64,000 nt of DNA from positions 248,001-312,000 of the forward strand of contig JAFAFE010000005.1 in NCBI GenBank assembly GCA_023423655.1. Direction: 5' to 3'. Numbering within the stretch: the first letter of the stretch is position 1; the number at the start of each line of letters is the position of its first letter. The notes below the pieces were generated by a model. That model searched no databases and was not told where the DNA came from. It worked only from the letters and a program-made list of their open reading frames with translations. This document shows, one piece after another, positions 46,031 through 54,129 of the stretch. A program made the translations under genes and the position numbers. Source of the DNA: Pseudomonadota bacterium. Its GTDB lineage: Bacteria > Pseudomonadota > Alphaproteobacteria > Sphingomonadales > Sphingomonadaceae.

Positions 46031-47239
46031 ATGAATCAGGTTACTGCAAATAGCCCGACCAATTTGGCCCTCACGGCAACGCTCGACCGTGCAGGTGCGG
46101 CAGCGCGGATTCCCGAAGGCGTGCCGCTGCGCATGGCTAGCGGGATGACGGGCGCCTTTACCAACCCGCTCGGCGCTGGCCCCCATGCCTTTTGCAAGCT
46201 CCCCACATCATGGGAAGTGCGCTGCGGCCCGATGCGTGATTGCTTCCCGCCGCGGGATTGCCACCCGTGCCATCACCACCATCACCACCATCATTTTGGT
46301 CCGTTCGGGCATCACCATCATCATGGGCATCACCATCACGGACCTTTCGGGCATCATCACCATCATGGCCATCACCATCACGGCCCATTCGGTCATCATG
46401 GGCCATTTGGTCAGGGCGGATGCTTCCCCAAGCCTTTCCCCTTCCCGTCGGGCGGTTGTTTCCCGCAACTCCCCAAGCCCGGCTGCTGGGAAATTCCCGA
46501 ACCCAAGGTTTCGTGGACCGCGCAGATGACCGGCGAAAACACCGCCAAGGTCGATCTTGGCGATGGCTACCGGCTGGAAATCAACGAAAAAAACAGCGAA
46601 ATGACCATCTTCAACGAAAAGACCGGTGAACGCACCCGCATCTGGGGCGACCCCCATGTCGAAATTGACGGCAAACAAGCCTATGATTTCTGGGGCACCA
46701 CCACCTTCACCTTGGAAAATGGGACCAAGCTTACGATCAATACCGAGCAGTTCCAGAACAACCCGAACATGTATGTCGCAAGCCAGGTGGTCATCACCAA
46801 GGGCGACAATGCAATCGTGGTGGACGGGATCAGCCAGAACAAGCTTGGCGATCTGTCGGTCACCATGTCGAATGACGGCGAGGCGCTGGACGCCGCTACC
46901 CGCGACGGTTTCACCTTGCATGAAAATAAGACCGGTTCCGGCTGGCGCACCGAAGACGGCAATATCGCCACGCAAAAGGATCTGGATGCCACCCGCATCG
47001 GCGCGGAATATGGCCCCGGCAGCACCAAGCTTAGCGATGCCGAAACCGAAGAGCTGTTTGGCGATTTCGATTTCAGCCAGCTTGCCAGGCAGATCGGTAA
47101 TTTCCTTATCTTCGGCGCGATAGTCGGCGGCCTCATCAACGCCTATGGCGGGGGCAATACCGGCTCTCAGGATGGCGGCGCACGCAAGCCCGCTGATGAA
47201 TTCAGACCCAATCGGCCATTTAACCCCGTGCTGCTTTGA
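46031..47239 (+). CDS. DUF1521 metal-inducible autocleavage protein with His-rich tract (NopE-like), candidate effector
   Basis: 402 aa from 46031 (MNQVTANSPTNLALTATLDR), GGAGG 8 bp before; the upstream ATG at 45848 lies before the boxes. No Sec signal. Residues about 80-127 are His-rich with repeats of FGHHHHHGHHHHGP. Residues about 160-345 are DUF1521, the domain of the Bradyrhizobium T3SS effectors NopE1/NopE2, which cuts itself between Asp and Pro in a GDPHVD motif when calcium is added. Here the motif is GDPHVEID with the scissile Asp207-Pro208. A C-terminal hydrophobic patch (FLIFGAIVGGLINAYGG) follows. It should be a secreted protein that self-cleaves; the His tract suggests metal binding. 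Confidence 0.87.
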   Translation: MNQVTANSPTNLALTATLDRAGAAARIPEGVPLRMASGMTGAFTNPLGAGPHAFCKLPTSWEVRCGPMRDCFPPRDCHPCHHHHHHHHFGPFGHHHHHGHHHHGPFGHHHHHGHHHHGPFGHHGPFGQGGCFPKPFPFPSGGCFPQLPKPGCWEIPEPKVSWTAQMTGENTAKVDLGDGYRLEINEKNSEMTIFNEKTGERTRIWGDPHVEIDGKQAYDFWGTTTFTLENGTKLTINTEQFQNNPNMYVASQVVITKGDNAIVVDGISQNKLGDLSVTMSNDGEALDAATRDGFTLHENKTGSGWRTEDGNIATQKDLDATRIGAEYGPGSTKLSDAETEELFGDFDFSQLARQIGNFLIFGAIVGGLINAYGGGNTGSQDGGARKPADEFRPNRPFNPVLL

Positions 47240-47270
47240 CCCCGGCACGAGGTAAGTCGATGGACCTCAA

Positions 47271-47304
47271 GGCCCCGCTCTTGGCGAGCGGGGCCTCTTT
47301 TTTT
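47271..47304 (+). terminator. Terminator after the DUF1521 gene
   Basis: GGCCCCGCTC-ttggc-GAGCGGGGCC followed by TCTTTTTTT: perfect 10-bp stem. Separates it from the convergent sct operon; a third copy of the 22-bp GC-rich repeat follows at 47328-47349. Confidence 0.9.
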
Positions 47305-47327
47305 GGGAGAAGCAGCGCAACAAAAAG

Positions 47328-47349
47328 CCCCTCCCGCTTGCGGGAGGGG
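47328..47349. repeat. Third copy of the GC-rich 22-bp inverted repeat
   Basis: Same core as 2426-2447 and 4197-4218. It lies downstream of sctP between the convergent operons. Confidence 0.65.
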
Positions 47350-47400
47350 TTGGGGTGGGGCCTCTCAGAAACAAGGGCCAGAAATAAAGGGCGCTTGCGA

Positions 47401-48132
47401 TTATCCCTGTCGTTCAGCACCCTGCGGCTGGGGCGCGTTCCCCCGCCCCTCAGGCCCGCCATCCACAAAAGCAATCTCGCGCACCTCAAGCTTGCGCGCC
47501 ATTAACCGCGCGCGCAATTCCTGTTGCAGCCTTGTGCTTTGCACCGCCGTCACGCCGGGATGCAGCCCCGCTATGTGGATGCTGATCGCGCCGCTCGCAT
47601 CGCGGGTGAGGATCGCGCCTTGCATGAGCGTGTCAGTCTTGCCGAATGTGATGCTCATTTGCTTGTCCACCCCGTTCGGGCGCGCTTCGGCAATCGCGGC
47701 AGCAATGCGGTCAAGCTGGGCGATGAGCGCGGGGTCCATGCCCTGAACGCCCGCGACAGGCGCGACCATATCCAGCCCGCGCAACGGATTGGCACCAAGC
47801 TGGGCCAGCCCTTCAAATGGCGCGCGGCCATCCTGCCCCTGCTCCTGTTCGCCAAAGCGTTTAAATTGTTTCGCGCCATTTTTGGCCTGTCCCGCATCCG
47901 CCTGTGGGCGCCCGTCACGGTCCTCGGCCTTTTTCTGGCGGTCGTCATCCTTGCGTTCATCGCGCCCGGAGCGGGTATCGTTCCGGCTATCGTCGCGGCT
48001 ATAGCGTTGCTGCGCCGCGCCCAGCCGGTCTTCGAACGCCGCACCCAGTTCGGGGCGATAGGAACGCCCGCGTCCGTCATTGGAAAGCGGCGTCTGGGTC
48101 GACGATATGCCGGCGCTATCCTTGGTCATCAT
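47401..48132 (-). CDS. sctP: T3SS needle-length regulator SctP-like
   Basis: 243 aa. A hydrophilic Asp/Arg/Gln-rich N-terminal half (DDSRNDTRSGRDERKDDDRQ) is followed by a C-terminal domain with QMSITFGKTDTLMQGAILTR and LHPGVTAVQSTRLQQELRARL, as in T3S4-type substrate-switch proteins. Sequence conservation of SctP is low, so the call rests on the last position in the sctN-O-P order and domain layout. It follows SctO by 34 bp. Confidence 0.72.
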   Translation of the reverse strand: MMTKDSAGISSTQTPLSNDGRGRSYRPELGAAFEDRLGAAQQRYSRDDSRNDTRSGRDERKDDDRQKKAEDRDGRPQADAGQAKNGAKQFKRFGEQEQGQDGRAPFEGLAQLGANPLRGLDMVAPVAGVQGMDPALIAQLDRIAAAIAEARPNGVDKQMSITFGKTDTLMQGAILTRDASGAISIHIAGLHPGVTAVQSTRLQQELRARLMARKLEVREIAFVDGGPEGRGNAPQPQGAERQG

Positions 48133-48166
48133 GCCTCTATCCTCCTCGCGAGGCTCTCATCCTGCC

Positions 48167-48661
48167 TCATGTCCAGCCTCCTTGTTTGCTTGCGCCGAGC
48201 GCTGACAGCACATTGGCGCCCGTCTGTCCCATGCCCTGCAATTCGTCCGCCTCGCGCTCTTCCATCAGCTTGCGGTGCTGGACCAAGTCCATACGCACCG
48301 CCTCTTGCGACAAGCGGTGGCGTTCATTGCTGCGCTGGAATTGCATCTTGGCGTCATCCAGAGCCTCTTCGGACTGGTCGCGCAATTCGCCGCGTTCGGC
48401 GGTTTCGACCCGCGCGCGTTCGCGTTGCTCTTTGGAAATTTGCCGCCAAAGCTGTGCCTGTGCGCAGCCCGGATCGGCGCGGAACGCCTGATGCGCTGCA
48501 TCAAGCTGTTGCTCGGTGCGCGCCTCGTCGCGCTTGGCTTCTTCCAAAGCTTCCTCGCGCGCGCGGTGCGTTGCCGCCGATTGCGCCATTGCGCGTTCGG
48601 CCTTGTCGCGGCGCAGCGCGGTCACGCGCGTCACTTGGCCAAGGCGCGGGTCAATAGCCAT
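48167..48661 (-). CDS. sctO: T3SS stalk protein SctO
   Basis: 164 aa from 48661 (MAIDPRLGQVTRVTALRRDK), overlapping the sctN end by 11 bp; an ATG at 48778 is inside sctN and rejected. The protein is almost entirely charged coiled coil, like SctO/FliJ, which inserts in the ATPase hexamer and links it to the export gate. Position between sctN and sctP supports this. Confidence 0.83.
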   Translation of the reverse strand: MAIDPRLGQVTRVTALRRDKAERAMAQSAATHRAREEALEEAKRDEARTEQQLDAAHQAFRADPGCAQAQLWRQISKEQRERARVETAERGELRDQSEEALDDAKMQFQRSNERHRLSQEAVRMDLVQHRKLMEEREADELQGMGQTGANVLSALGASKQGGWT

Positions 48662-49976
48662 AGCCCGACCCCAAAGAGCGGAACAGCGCCATCGTCGTCG
48701 CGCTATTGCTCGGCTCGTCCGCCGATTGGCGCAGGAAGGACATGATCGCATCGCGCGTTTCGAGCGCACGGTCGGCAAGCCGGTCCTGTCCCGGCTGATA
48801 TTCGCCCATCTGCACCAGCAATTCGATGTCGTTCAATTTGGCGAGCATCGCGCGCACTTCGGTCGCGGTCTGCGCCTGCCCCGATGATGCGAGCTTGGGA
48901 TAGAGGCGCGACAGGCTGGTCAATATGTCAATCGCCGGATAATGGCCCTGCGCGCCCAATTTGCGCGACAAATGGATATGGCCATCGAGCAGCGAGCGCA
49001 CTTCCTCGCCAATCGGGTCGCCCTCTTCATCCTCCATCAGCACGGTATAAATGCCCGTGATAGCCCCGCGGTCGGACGTGCCCGCGCGCTCGACCAAGCG
49101 CGGCAGTTCGGCAAAAACCGATGGCGGAAAGCCGCGCCGCACCGCCGGTTCCCCCGCCGACAGTCCAATTTCGCGCAAAGCGCGCGCATAGCGGGTGACG
49201 CTGTCCATGAGGAGAAGGACATGTTTGCCCTCCTCGCGCATCCCTTCGGCAATGGCGGTCGCGACTTGGGCGGCGCGCACCCGCTCCATCGCAGGGCGGT
49301 CGGAGGTTGCGACAATCACGACCGAGCGGGCAAGCCCTTCCGGGCCCAACACATCTTCGACAAATTCGCGCACTTCGCGGCCACGTTCGCCGATAAGCGA
49401 GAACACAATCGCGTCGGCCTTGGCGTGACGCGCGAGCATCGCCATCAAGGTCGATTTGCCGCCGCCCGCCGCTGCAAACACGCCGAGACGCTGGCCGATG
49501 CCGAGCGTGATCAGGCTGTCAATCGCGCGCACGCCGGTTTCCATCACCGCATCAATCGGCTTGCGCACCATCGGGTTGGGCGAATCCGCCAGCAAAGGCC
49601 GGTCGGGTTGCCGCTTGATCGGCCCCAAACCGTCCAAAGGCTCGCACCGCGCATCAAGCACGCGGCCAAGCAGATGGTCGCCATAAGGCACACGGTCCTG
49701 CCCGCTGCGCAGCACAATTTCCGCACTGGAGGAAAGCCCGCGCATATCGCCGAGCGGGGTCAAAATCGCCTCGCCATCAGCCAAGCCCACCACTTCGGCC
49801 CACATCGAAAAGCCGCTGGCGGCATCGACAATTTCGACGCTCTCGCCAATTTTCGCCTGCACGCCCGTGACGCGCAAAGTGGTGCCAACCGCGCCGCGCA
49901 GCTTGCCGCGTTGCTCGAAAGTCGGCGCACGGCCAAGCGCCTGGATCAGCTCCATGCCATGCCCGCGCGCGCTCAT
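48651..49976 (-). CDS. sctN: T3SS ATPase SctN
   Basis: 441 aa, related to FliI and F1-beta. Walker A AAGGGKSTLMAM near 169-180, Walker B VLLLMDSVTRYARAL, and the conserved YTVLMEDEEGDPIGEEVRSLLDGH. Hydrolyses ATP to detach chaperones and unfold substrates at the export gate. Start at 49976 overlaps sctL by ATGA; MELIQALG seven residues further in is an alternative. Confidence 0.95.
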   Translation of the reverse strand: MSARGHGMELIQALGRAPTFEQRGKLRGAVGTTLRVTGVQAKIGESVEIVDAASGFSMWAEVVGLADGEAILTPLGDMRGLSSSAEIVLRSGQDRVPYGDHLLGRVLDARCEPLDGLGPIKRQPDRPLLADSPNPMVRKPIDAVMETGVRAIDSLITLGIGQRLGVFAAAGGGKSTLMAMLARHAKADAIVFSLIGERGREVREFVEDVLGPEGLARSVVIVATSDRPAMERVRAAQVATAIAEGMREEGKHVLLLMDSVTRYARALREIGLSAGEPAVRRGFPPSVFAELPRLVERAGTSDRGAITGIYTVLMEDEEGDPIGEEVRSLLDGHIHLSRKLGAQGHYPAIDILTSLSRLYPKLASSGQAQTATEVRAMLAKLNDIELLVQMGEYQPGQDRLADRALETRDAIMSFLRQSADEPSNSATTMALFRSLGSGYGY

Positions 49977-50605
49977 GCGGGATGGTTCCCGTTAGCGACA
50001 GGGGCAATATCCGACGGCGCGTCCTCACCCACCCCCCAACGCTGGGCCAGCGTTTCAATCTGCGTATCGAGATTGGCGATGACGCGCCCCGTGCTGGTGC
50101 GCACCACGCAATCGAGCGGGCCGAGCGCGGGATTGGCTTCGACCGCCATGCCTTCGCGCCCCGCCAGCCGCGTGGCCACAGCTTCGACATGATCAGGCGC
50201 GACCTCGACGCTATAACGGCTATCTTCGCCCATCCGGTCGAGCGCGCGTTCGGCAAGGCCCGGCACAATGTCGCCCGCGCCCAGATCGCCAATCATCATG
50301 CGGACGGCAGCCATTGCGGCATCGGCAATACTCGCGCGCCGTTCCTGCTCATGCTGCGCCAAGGCGGCAGACATTTCATCGAGCTTTGACAGGAAATAGC
50401 CCTGCACTTGCTCATAGCCTTTGGTCAGCCCCTCGCGATAGGCCTCGTCGCGCGCGGCAGCGGACCGGTCGAGCATATCGCCCTTGATCCGGCTGGTTTC
50501 GGCGAGGAGCGCATGGGCTTCGGCAAAGACCGTGCGATCGCTTGCTTTGATAAGCGCGCTGCGGCCGTTCAATATATGGTCGCCTGCGGTCAGCGTGAAA
50601 CTCAT
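49973..50605 (-). CDS. sctL: T3SS stator protein SctL
   Basis: 210 aa from MSFTLTAGDHILNGRSALIK at 50605, overlapping the sctK stop (ATGA). A helical middle region (AHALLAETSRIKGDML...GYEQVQGYFLSKLDEMSAAL) and a C-terminal FliH/SctL globular domain (VEVAPDHVEAVATRLAGREG, LGPLDCVVRTSTGRV). Holds SctN and links it to SctQ. A longer upstream start is rejected because of this overlap. Confidence 0.87.
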   Translation of the reverse strand: MSFTLTAGDHILNGRSALIKASDRTVFAEAHALLAETSRIKGDMLDRSAAARDEAYREGLTKGYEQVQGYFLSKLDEMSAALAQHEQERRASIADAAMAAVRMMIGDLGAGDIVPGLAERALDRMGEDSRYSVEVAPDHVEAVATRLAGREGMAVEANPALGPLDCVVRTSTGRVIANLDTQIETLAQRWGVGEDAPSDIAPVANGNHPA

Positions 50606-51177
50606 GCCGCAGCCTCCGTTTCGTGCGCCCGATGCCGCCGCCACAGCATCGCCGCCTCGTCGGCAATAGCGAGCGCCGCACGATCGCCGCACGCATCGGG
50701 AATATTATGCGCAAATGCGCCCGGCAATGCTTTGTGCAAAATCAGCCAGCCGGTGCGTTGCACCTCCGCGCCAATCGGCAAGGGCTGGTCGGCCAAGGCC
50801 TCCAACGGCGCAAAATGGTCGTCGCACCCGCAAGCAAGGTCAAACAAAGTTTCGCCCGTGGTCATCACCAGCGCGCGCAAGCGATTGCCGTCCAGTTCCT
50901 GATCTATCTTGCCGCGATAATGGAGCAGCATTGCCAAGGTCGCGACCGGCGCGCGCTCGTCTTCGGGCAAGGACCACCAGCGCGGCATCCGGCGGATATT
51001 GTTGAAGCTGACCGGGCGTTCATCCGCATTGACCCGCGCGAGAAACCGCGCGCCGCGATTGCGATAGGCCGCACTGCCGAACGAGGCGACCGTTTCCGCC
51101 AGCCGTGCGCGCGGCGGGCTTAAAGGGAGCGCCCCTTTCTCCACCACAGCCTCGTCCATTGTAGCGTCACCCGTCAT
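50602..51177 (-). CDS. sctK: T3SS accessory protein SctK-like
   Basis: 191 aa. Between sctJ and sctL, overlapping both by 4 bp, the position of YscK/PscK. The sequence has SFNNIRRMPRWWSLPEDERA and LALACG-like helical segments; SctK proteins are poorly conserved, so the call depends on position and size. It would join the cytosolic sorting platform with SctQ and SctL. Confidence 0.7.
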   Translation of the reverse strand: MTGDATMDEAVVEKGALPLSPPRARLAETVASFGSAAYRNRGARFLARVNADERPVSFNNIRRMPRWWSLPEDERAPVATLAMLLHYRGKIDQELDGNRLRALVMTTGETLFDLACGCDDHFAPLEALADQPLPIGAEVQRTGWLILHKALPGAFAHNIPDACGDRAALAIADEAAMLWRRHRAHETEAAA

Positions 51178-51956
51178 CCTTGCGCGCCTTTTTCACGCAC
51201 CACCGGCAAGCTCGCCTTGGGCGGCCGCGAGCGCCACCAGCGGAAGATGCCGAGCGCCAGCGCCGCTACCGCAAGGAAGGCAATAAGGCTCACCACCATC
51301 GTCACCAGCCCGCCTTGATAAAAAGGCGTTTTGGGCGGGGGCACGGCTTTGGATTGCATCATCATCACGCTGATATTGTCGGCGGCAAGGTCCGACACGC
51401 TATTTTGCACCAGCGTTTTAATCTGTCCCGTCTTGGACGACAGATCAAAGCCCGGCCGATATTTGACGAACACCGATGCGGAGGATGGTTTCTGTTCTTC
51501 GCCCAGCGTTTCCTTTTCAGGAATATTGAGGTGGACGCGCGATTCCACCACGCCGTCAATCTGGCTGATCGTGTTGGTCAATTCCTGCTGCAAAGCGCAT
51601 ATAAAGCGCGCATGTTCTTCACCGGGCGAGCTATTATAGGTGCCTTTCTGGAAGATGGTGCAGAGCGAGGCATATTCTTCGCGCGGCAGGCCATTGGCCT
51701 TCAATACACTTTGCGCGCGCGCAAAGTCGCTACTGTCGACCATGACATTATAGCTGCCTTTTTCGCCGTCGGTTTTGGACGCGCTGATGCCCGCCATCTG
51801 GAGGGTCGAGACCATATCATTGGCCTGCACCGCTTCGACATTGCGGTATAATTCCTGCTTGCCGCACGCCGAAAGGAAAAGCGCGAGGACAAGCAGAAAA
51901 AACAGCCGGAAATGCGGGGCCAAAAACGCCCTGTCCGGCATGGTTATGGCAGGCAT
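51174..51956 (-). CDS. sctJ: T3SS inner-ring lipoprotein SctJ
   Basis: 260 aa from 51956 (MPAITMPDRAFLAPHFRLFF); further upstream ATGs (52013, 52046) would bury the signal. Lipobox LSAC, then YscJ/FliF domains: LYRNVEAVQANDMVSTLQMA, YSLC-like LCTIFQKGTYNSSPGEEHAR and SRVHLNIPEKETLGEEQ, RPGFDLSSKTGQIKTLVQNS. A C-terminal membrane helix near 215-235 anchors it. Forms the inner-membrane ring with SctD. Confidence 0.94.
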   Translation of the reverse strand: MPAITMPDRAFLAPHFRLFFLLVLALFLSACGKQELYRNVEAVQANDMVSTLQMAGISASKTDGEKGSYNVMVDSSDFARAQSVLKANGLPREEYASLCTIFQKGTYNSSPGEEHARFICALQQELTNTISQIDGVVESRVHLNIPEKETLGEEQKPSSASVFVKYRPGFDLSSKTGQIKTLVQNSVSDLAADNISVMMMQSKAVPPPKTPFYQGGLVTMVVSLIAFLAVAALALGIFRWWRSRPPKASLPVVREKGAQG

Positions 51957-52092
51957 GGCACCACCAGCGGCGCCATAAGCAGCTTTTATATTAGCGGTTG
52001 CACGCACCGGCATCCATTCCCATCCATTCCAAATTGACCCTGCCACCGGCCTTATTTTCCGGCGGCACCGGACTGGCGAGGCGGATACCCCG

Positions 52093-52518
52093 TCAGCCTT
52101 GTTGTTTGAACAATTGCTGCACCCCGTCAGACGAGCGGTTGGCGATGTTCGATGTGAGCTGGCACTGGAACATGAACTCCTGACATTTCATCGTCAGTTG
52201 CACAATTTCGCCCGGCGTAAGCTGTCCGCCGGACGCTTCGGCCTGAATGGCATAATCCGACACCGACCGCGCCTGTCCGTTAATCCCGTCAAGCGCACGG
52301 AACAGCCCTTTGACCGCAGGCGGCATATCCTGTGTCGGAGCGACAGGGTTGGTGCCCTGCATCCGGTCCATCGCTGCATCGAAACGCGCATTTTTAAGCG
52401 GCTCGACCGGTTGCGACGGCCCCAATTCCATGACGCGGCCAGCGGTTGCCCCGCCGCCCCCGCCCACGGCCTTGCCGATCGCTGCCGCAGCATTGGCGGC
52501 AATAGCTTCGATAGCCAT
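52093..52518 (-). CDS. sctI: T3SS inner rod protein SctI
   Basis: 141 aa, no signal. The N-terminal half is Ala/Gly-rich; the C-terminal half is helical with PGEIVQLTMKCQEFMFQCQL and ends NIANRSSDGVQQLFKQQG, the SctI pattern (NxxSxGVxxLxxxQ). Position between sctF and sctJ fits. Builds the connection between the export gate and the needle. Confidence 0.84.
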   Translation of the reverse strand: MAIEAIAANAAAAIGKAVGGGGGATAGRVMELGPSQPVEPLKNARFDAAMDRMQGTNPVAPTQDMPPAVKGLFRALDGINGQARSVSDYAIQAEASGGQLTPGEIVQLTMKCQEFMFQCQLTSNIANRSSDGVQQLFKQQG

Positions 52519-52524
52519 GACGGA

Positions 52525-52839
52525 TTATCCTTTCCGCGCCATCGTCTCCAGCGCCTTCGATACGCTGTCGAGCGAGGTGTGCGAGCTGTTCGCCATGAAG
52601 GACAGGCGCATCGATTCCGCCGTCAGCTTGGTGATTTCGGAAGGCTTGTCCATGCCGTCTTCACCGCTGATAAGGTTGGATTGGGTTTCGATCCGCGTCG
52701 CCTGATTGTCGAGCGCCTCGCCCCAAGCGGCGGCAAAGGCTTCAAACCAGTTGGACGAGCGCGAACGGCCCCCGCCTACATTGGACGATGATGCGAGATT
52801 GGAAAGGCTCGCCAGATTAACCGAGTTAGACATCTTCAC
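52525..52839 (-). CDS. sctF: Putative T3SS needle subunit SctF
   Basis: 104 aa, no signal. Two helices, SNWFEAFAAAWGEALDNQAT and PSEITKLTAESMRLSFMANS, joined by a Gly/Asp turn; the helix-P-S-helix layout and C-terminal coil match needle subunits (PrgI, YscF), though it is about 20 residues longer with a Ser-rich N terminus. It sits 6 bp upstream of sctI, after sctD, the expected place. Less conserved than other components, so moderate confidence. Confidence 0.62.
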   Translation of the reverse strand: MKMSNSVNLASLSNLASSSNVGGGRSRSSNWFEAFAAAWGEALDNQATRIETQSNLISGEDGMDKPSEITKLTAESMRLSFMANSSHTSLDSVSKALETMARKG

Positions 52840-52876
52840 TCCTTCCTGCCTGTGCCATCACAGGGATCTTCAAAAT

Positions 52877-54115
52877 TCACATAACCAAAGTTTCGATACG
52901 CCCCCCGCGTTCCAGAATGACCGCCTTGGGTTCGATGCGGACAATTTTATGCCCGGTCGGCAAGGTCGCCCCGCTCATCCATTTGGTGCCGTCGGCGGTC
53001 GCGATGTAGCTGGGATCGCCATTGACAAAAGTGGCCGCGCCATGCGGGCCTTTGTTGAAAAAATATTGGAGATCGTTCGGGCCGCGATCGGACTCCATCG
53101 TAAATTGCACGGATTTGAGGCCCGGCAATTCCTGTTTGAGCATCGCGCTAAGCTGTTCCTGCTTGTCGGCGGGCAAATATTCGCTCGCCACCATGATGGC
53201 CGCGCGCTTGGTGGTTTTGGCATCGGCATCGACGCCTTGCGCCTTGAGCAAGTCACCCGCCGCCGCCGCGAGCGAGTCGGTGGTTTCCACCTCCAAAATG
53301 GCGCCGGGGAAACGCTGGTCCACCAGATGCTGCAGGCCCGCCACTTCGGCGTCATTTTTGACGATGCCGCTAATCACCATATTGTCGCTGGCAGGGTCGG
53401 GCGTCACCGCCATGCCGGTGAAGCCAGCCGCCGCCATTGTGCGCTTCATATTGGCCGGATCATTGGCCTGTACTTCGGAATAATAGCGCGCGCCGACAAG
53501 GCCGCTCACCAATAGTACCGCGCCCGCGCCCAAGCCGATCAGCATTTTCGCGCTCGGCATGAGCGGGAGGCGCGAGCGCACGGGGTCGAGACGGGTTGCG
53601 ACCCGTTCGGACAATTCGGCGCGCGGGAGCGGCTCGTTCAACAATTGTTTTTGGGCAAGCGTTGCGGCAATCGCTTCGGCTTCGCGCCAGCGTTGCGCGT
53701 CATTCGCCCCGACCGCAAAGGCAAATTCGCCAAGCTTGACCGGCAGATAGGGCGGCAACGGCATTTCTTCGCCCGCCACCAGTTCGCGGCCCAGAACCGC
53801 AATCGAGCCGGTCAGCATTTTGAGGATGGTGACATCCGGCCCGACATGGAGTTCAAGCGCAAGGCCCGCCGTATCCTTGCCGCGCAGCACAATGTCATTT
53901 TCAAAGCTATGCCCGACGCGCACATTTTTGCCTGCGTGGAGGCGATGTTCCGCCCCCGCCAGCCGGTCGTTCAAAACCCTGAGCCGTGCGGCAACGGTCG
54001 GCAACCCTGCCTCGGCGGTGACAGGCGCGGTTAGCGGCACCGCCGTTTCCGGCTCCTTTACCCGTACAGCCGCGTCGGTAGCCGGGCTTGGGGCCTGCTC
54101 GTCAGTCGCGGTCAT
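52877..54115 (-). CDS. sctD: T3SS inner-ring protein SctD
   Basis: 412 aa from the ATG at 54115 with GGGGAGAAGG just before; a GTG at 54133 overlaps the sctC stop. Cytoplasmic FHA-like domain (AEHRLHAGKNVRVGHSFEND, VGPDVTILKML), one membrane helix (AKMLIGLGAGAVLLVSGLVG) and periplasmic ring-building modules (VSG/GIVKNDAEVAGLQHLVDQ, LPGLKSVQFTMES). Forms the outer of the two inner-membrane rings. Confidence 0.88.
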   Translation of the reverse strand: MTATDEQAPSPATDAAVRVKEPETAVPLTAPVTAEAGLPTVAARLRVLNDRLAGAEHRLHAGKNVRVGHSFENDIVLRGKDTAGLALELHVGPDVTILKMLTGSIAVLGRELVAGEEMPLPPYLPVKLGEFAFAVGANDAQRWREAEAIAATLAQKQLLNEPLPRAELSERVATRLDPVRSRLPLMPSAKMLIGLGAGAVLLVSGLVGARYYSEVQANDPANMKRTMAAAGFTGMAVTPDPASDNMVISGIVKNDAEVAGLQHLVDQRFPGAILEVETTDSLAAAAGDLLKAQGVDADAKTTKRAAIMVASEYLPADKQEQLSAMLKQELPGLKSVQFTMESDRGPNDLQYFFNKGPHGAATFVNGDPSYIATADGTKWMSGATLPTGHKIVRIEPKAVILERGGRIETLVM

Positions 54116-54129
54116 ATCCTTCTCCCCGC

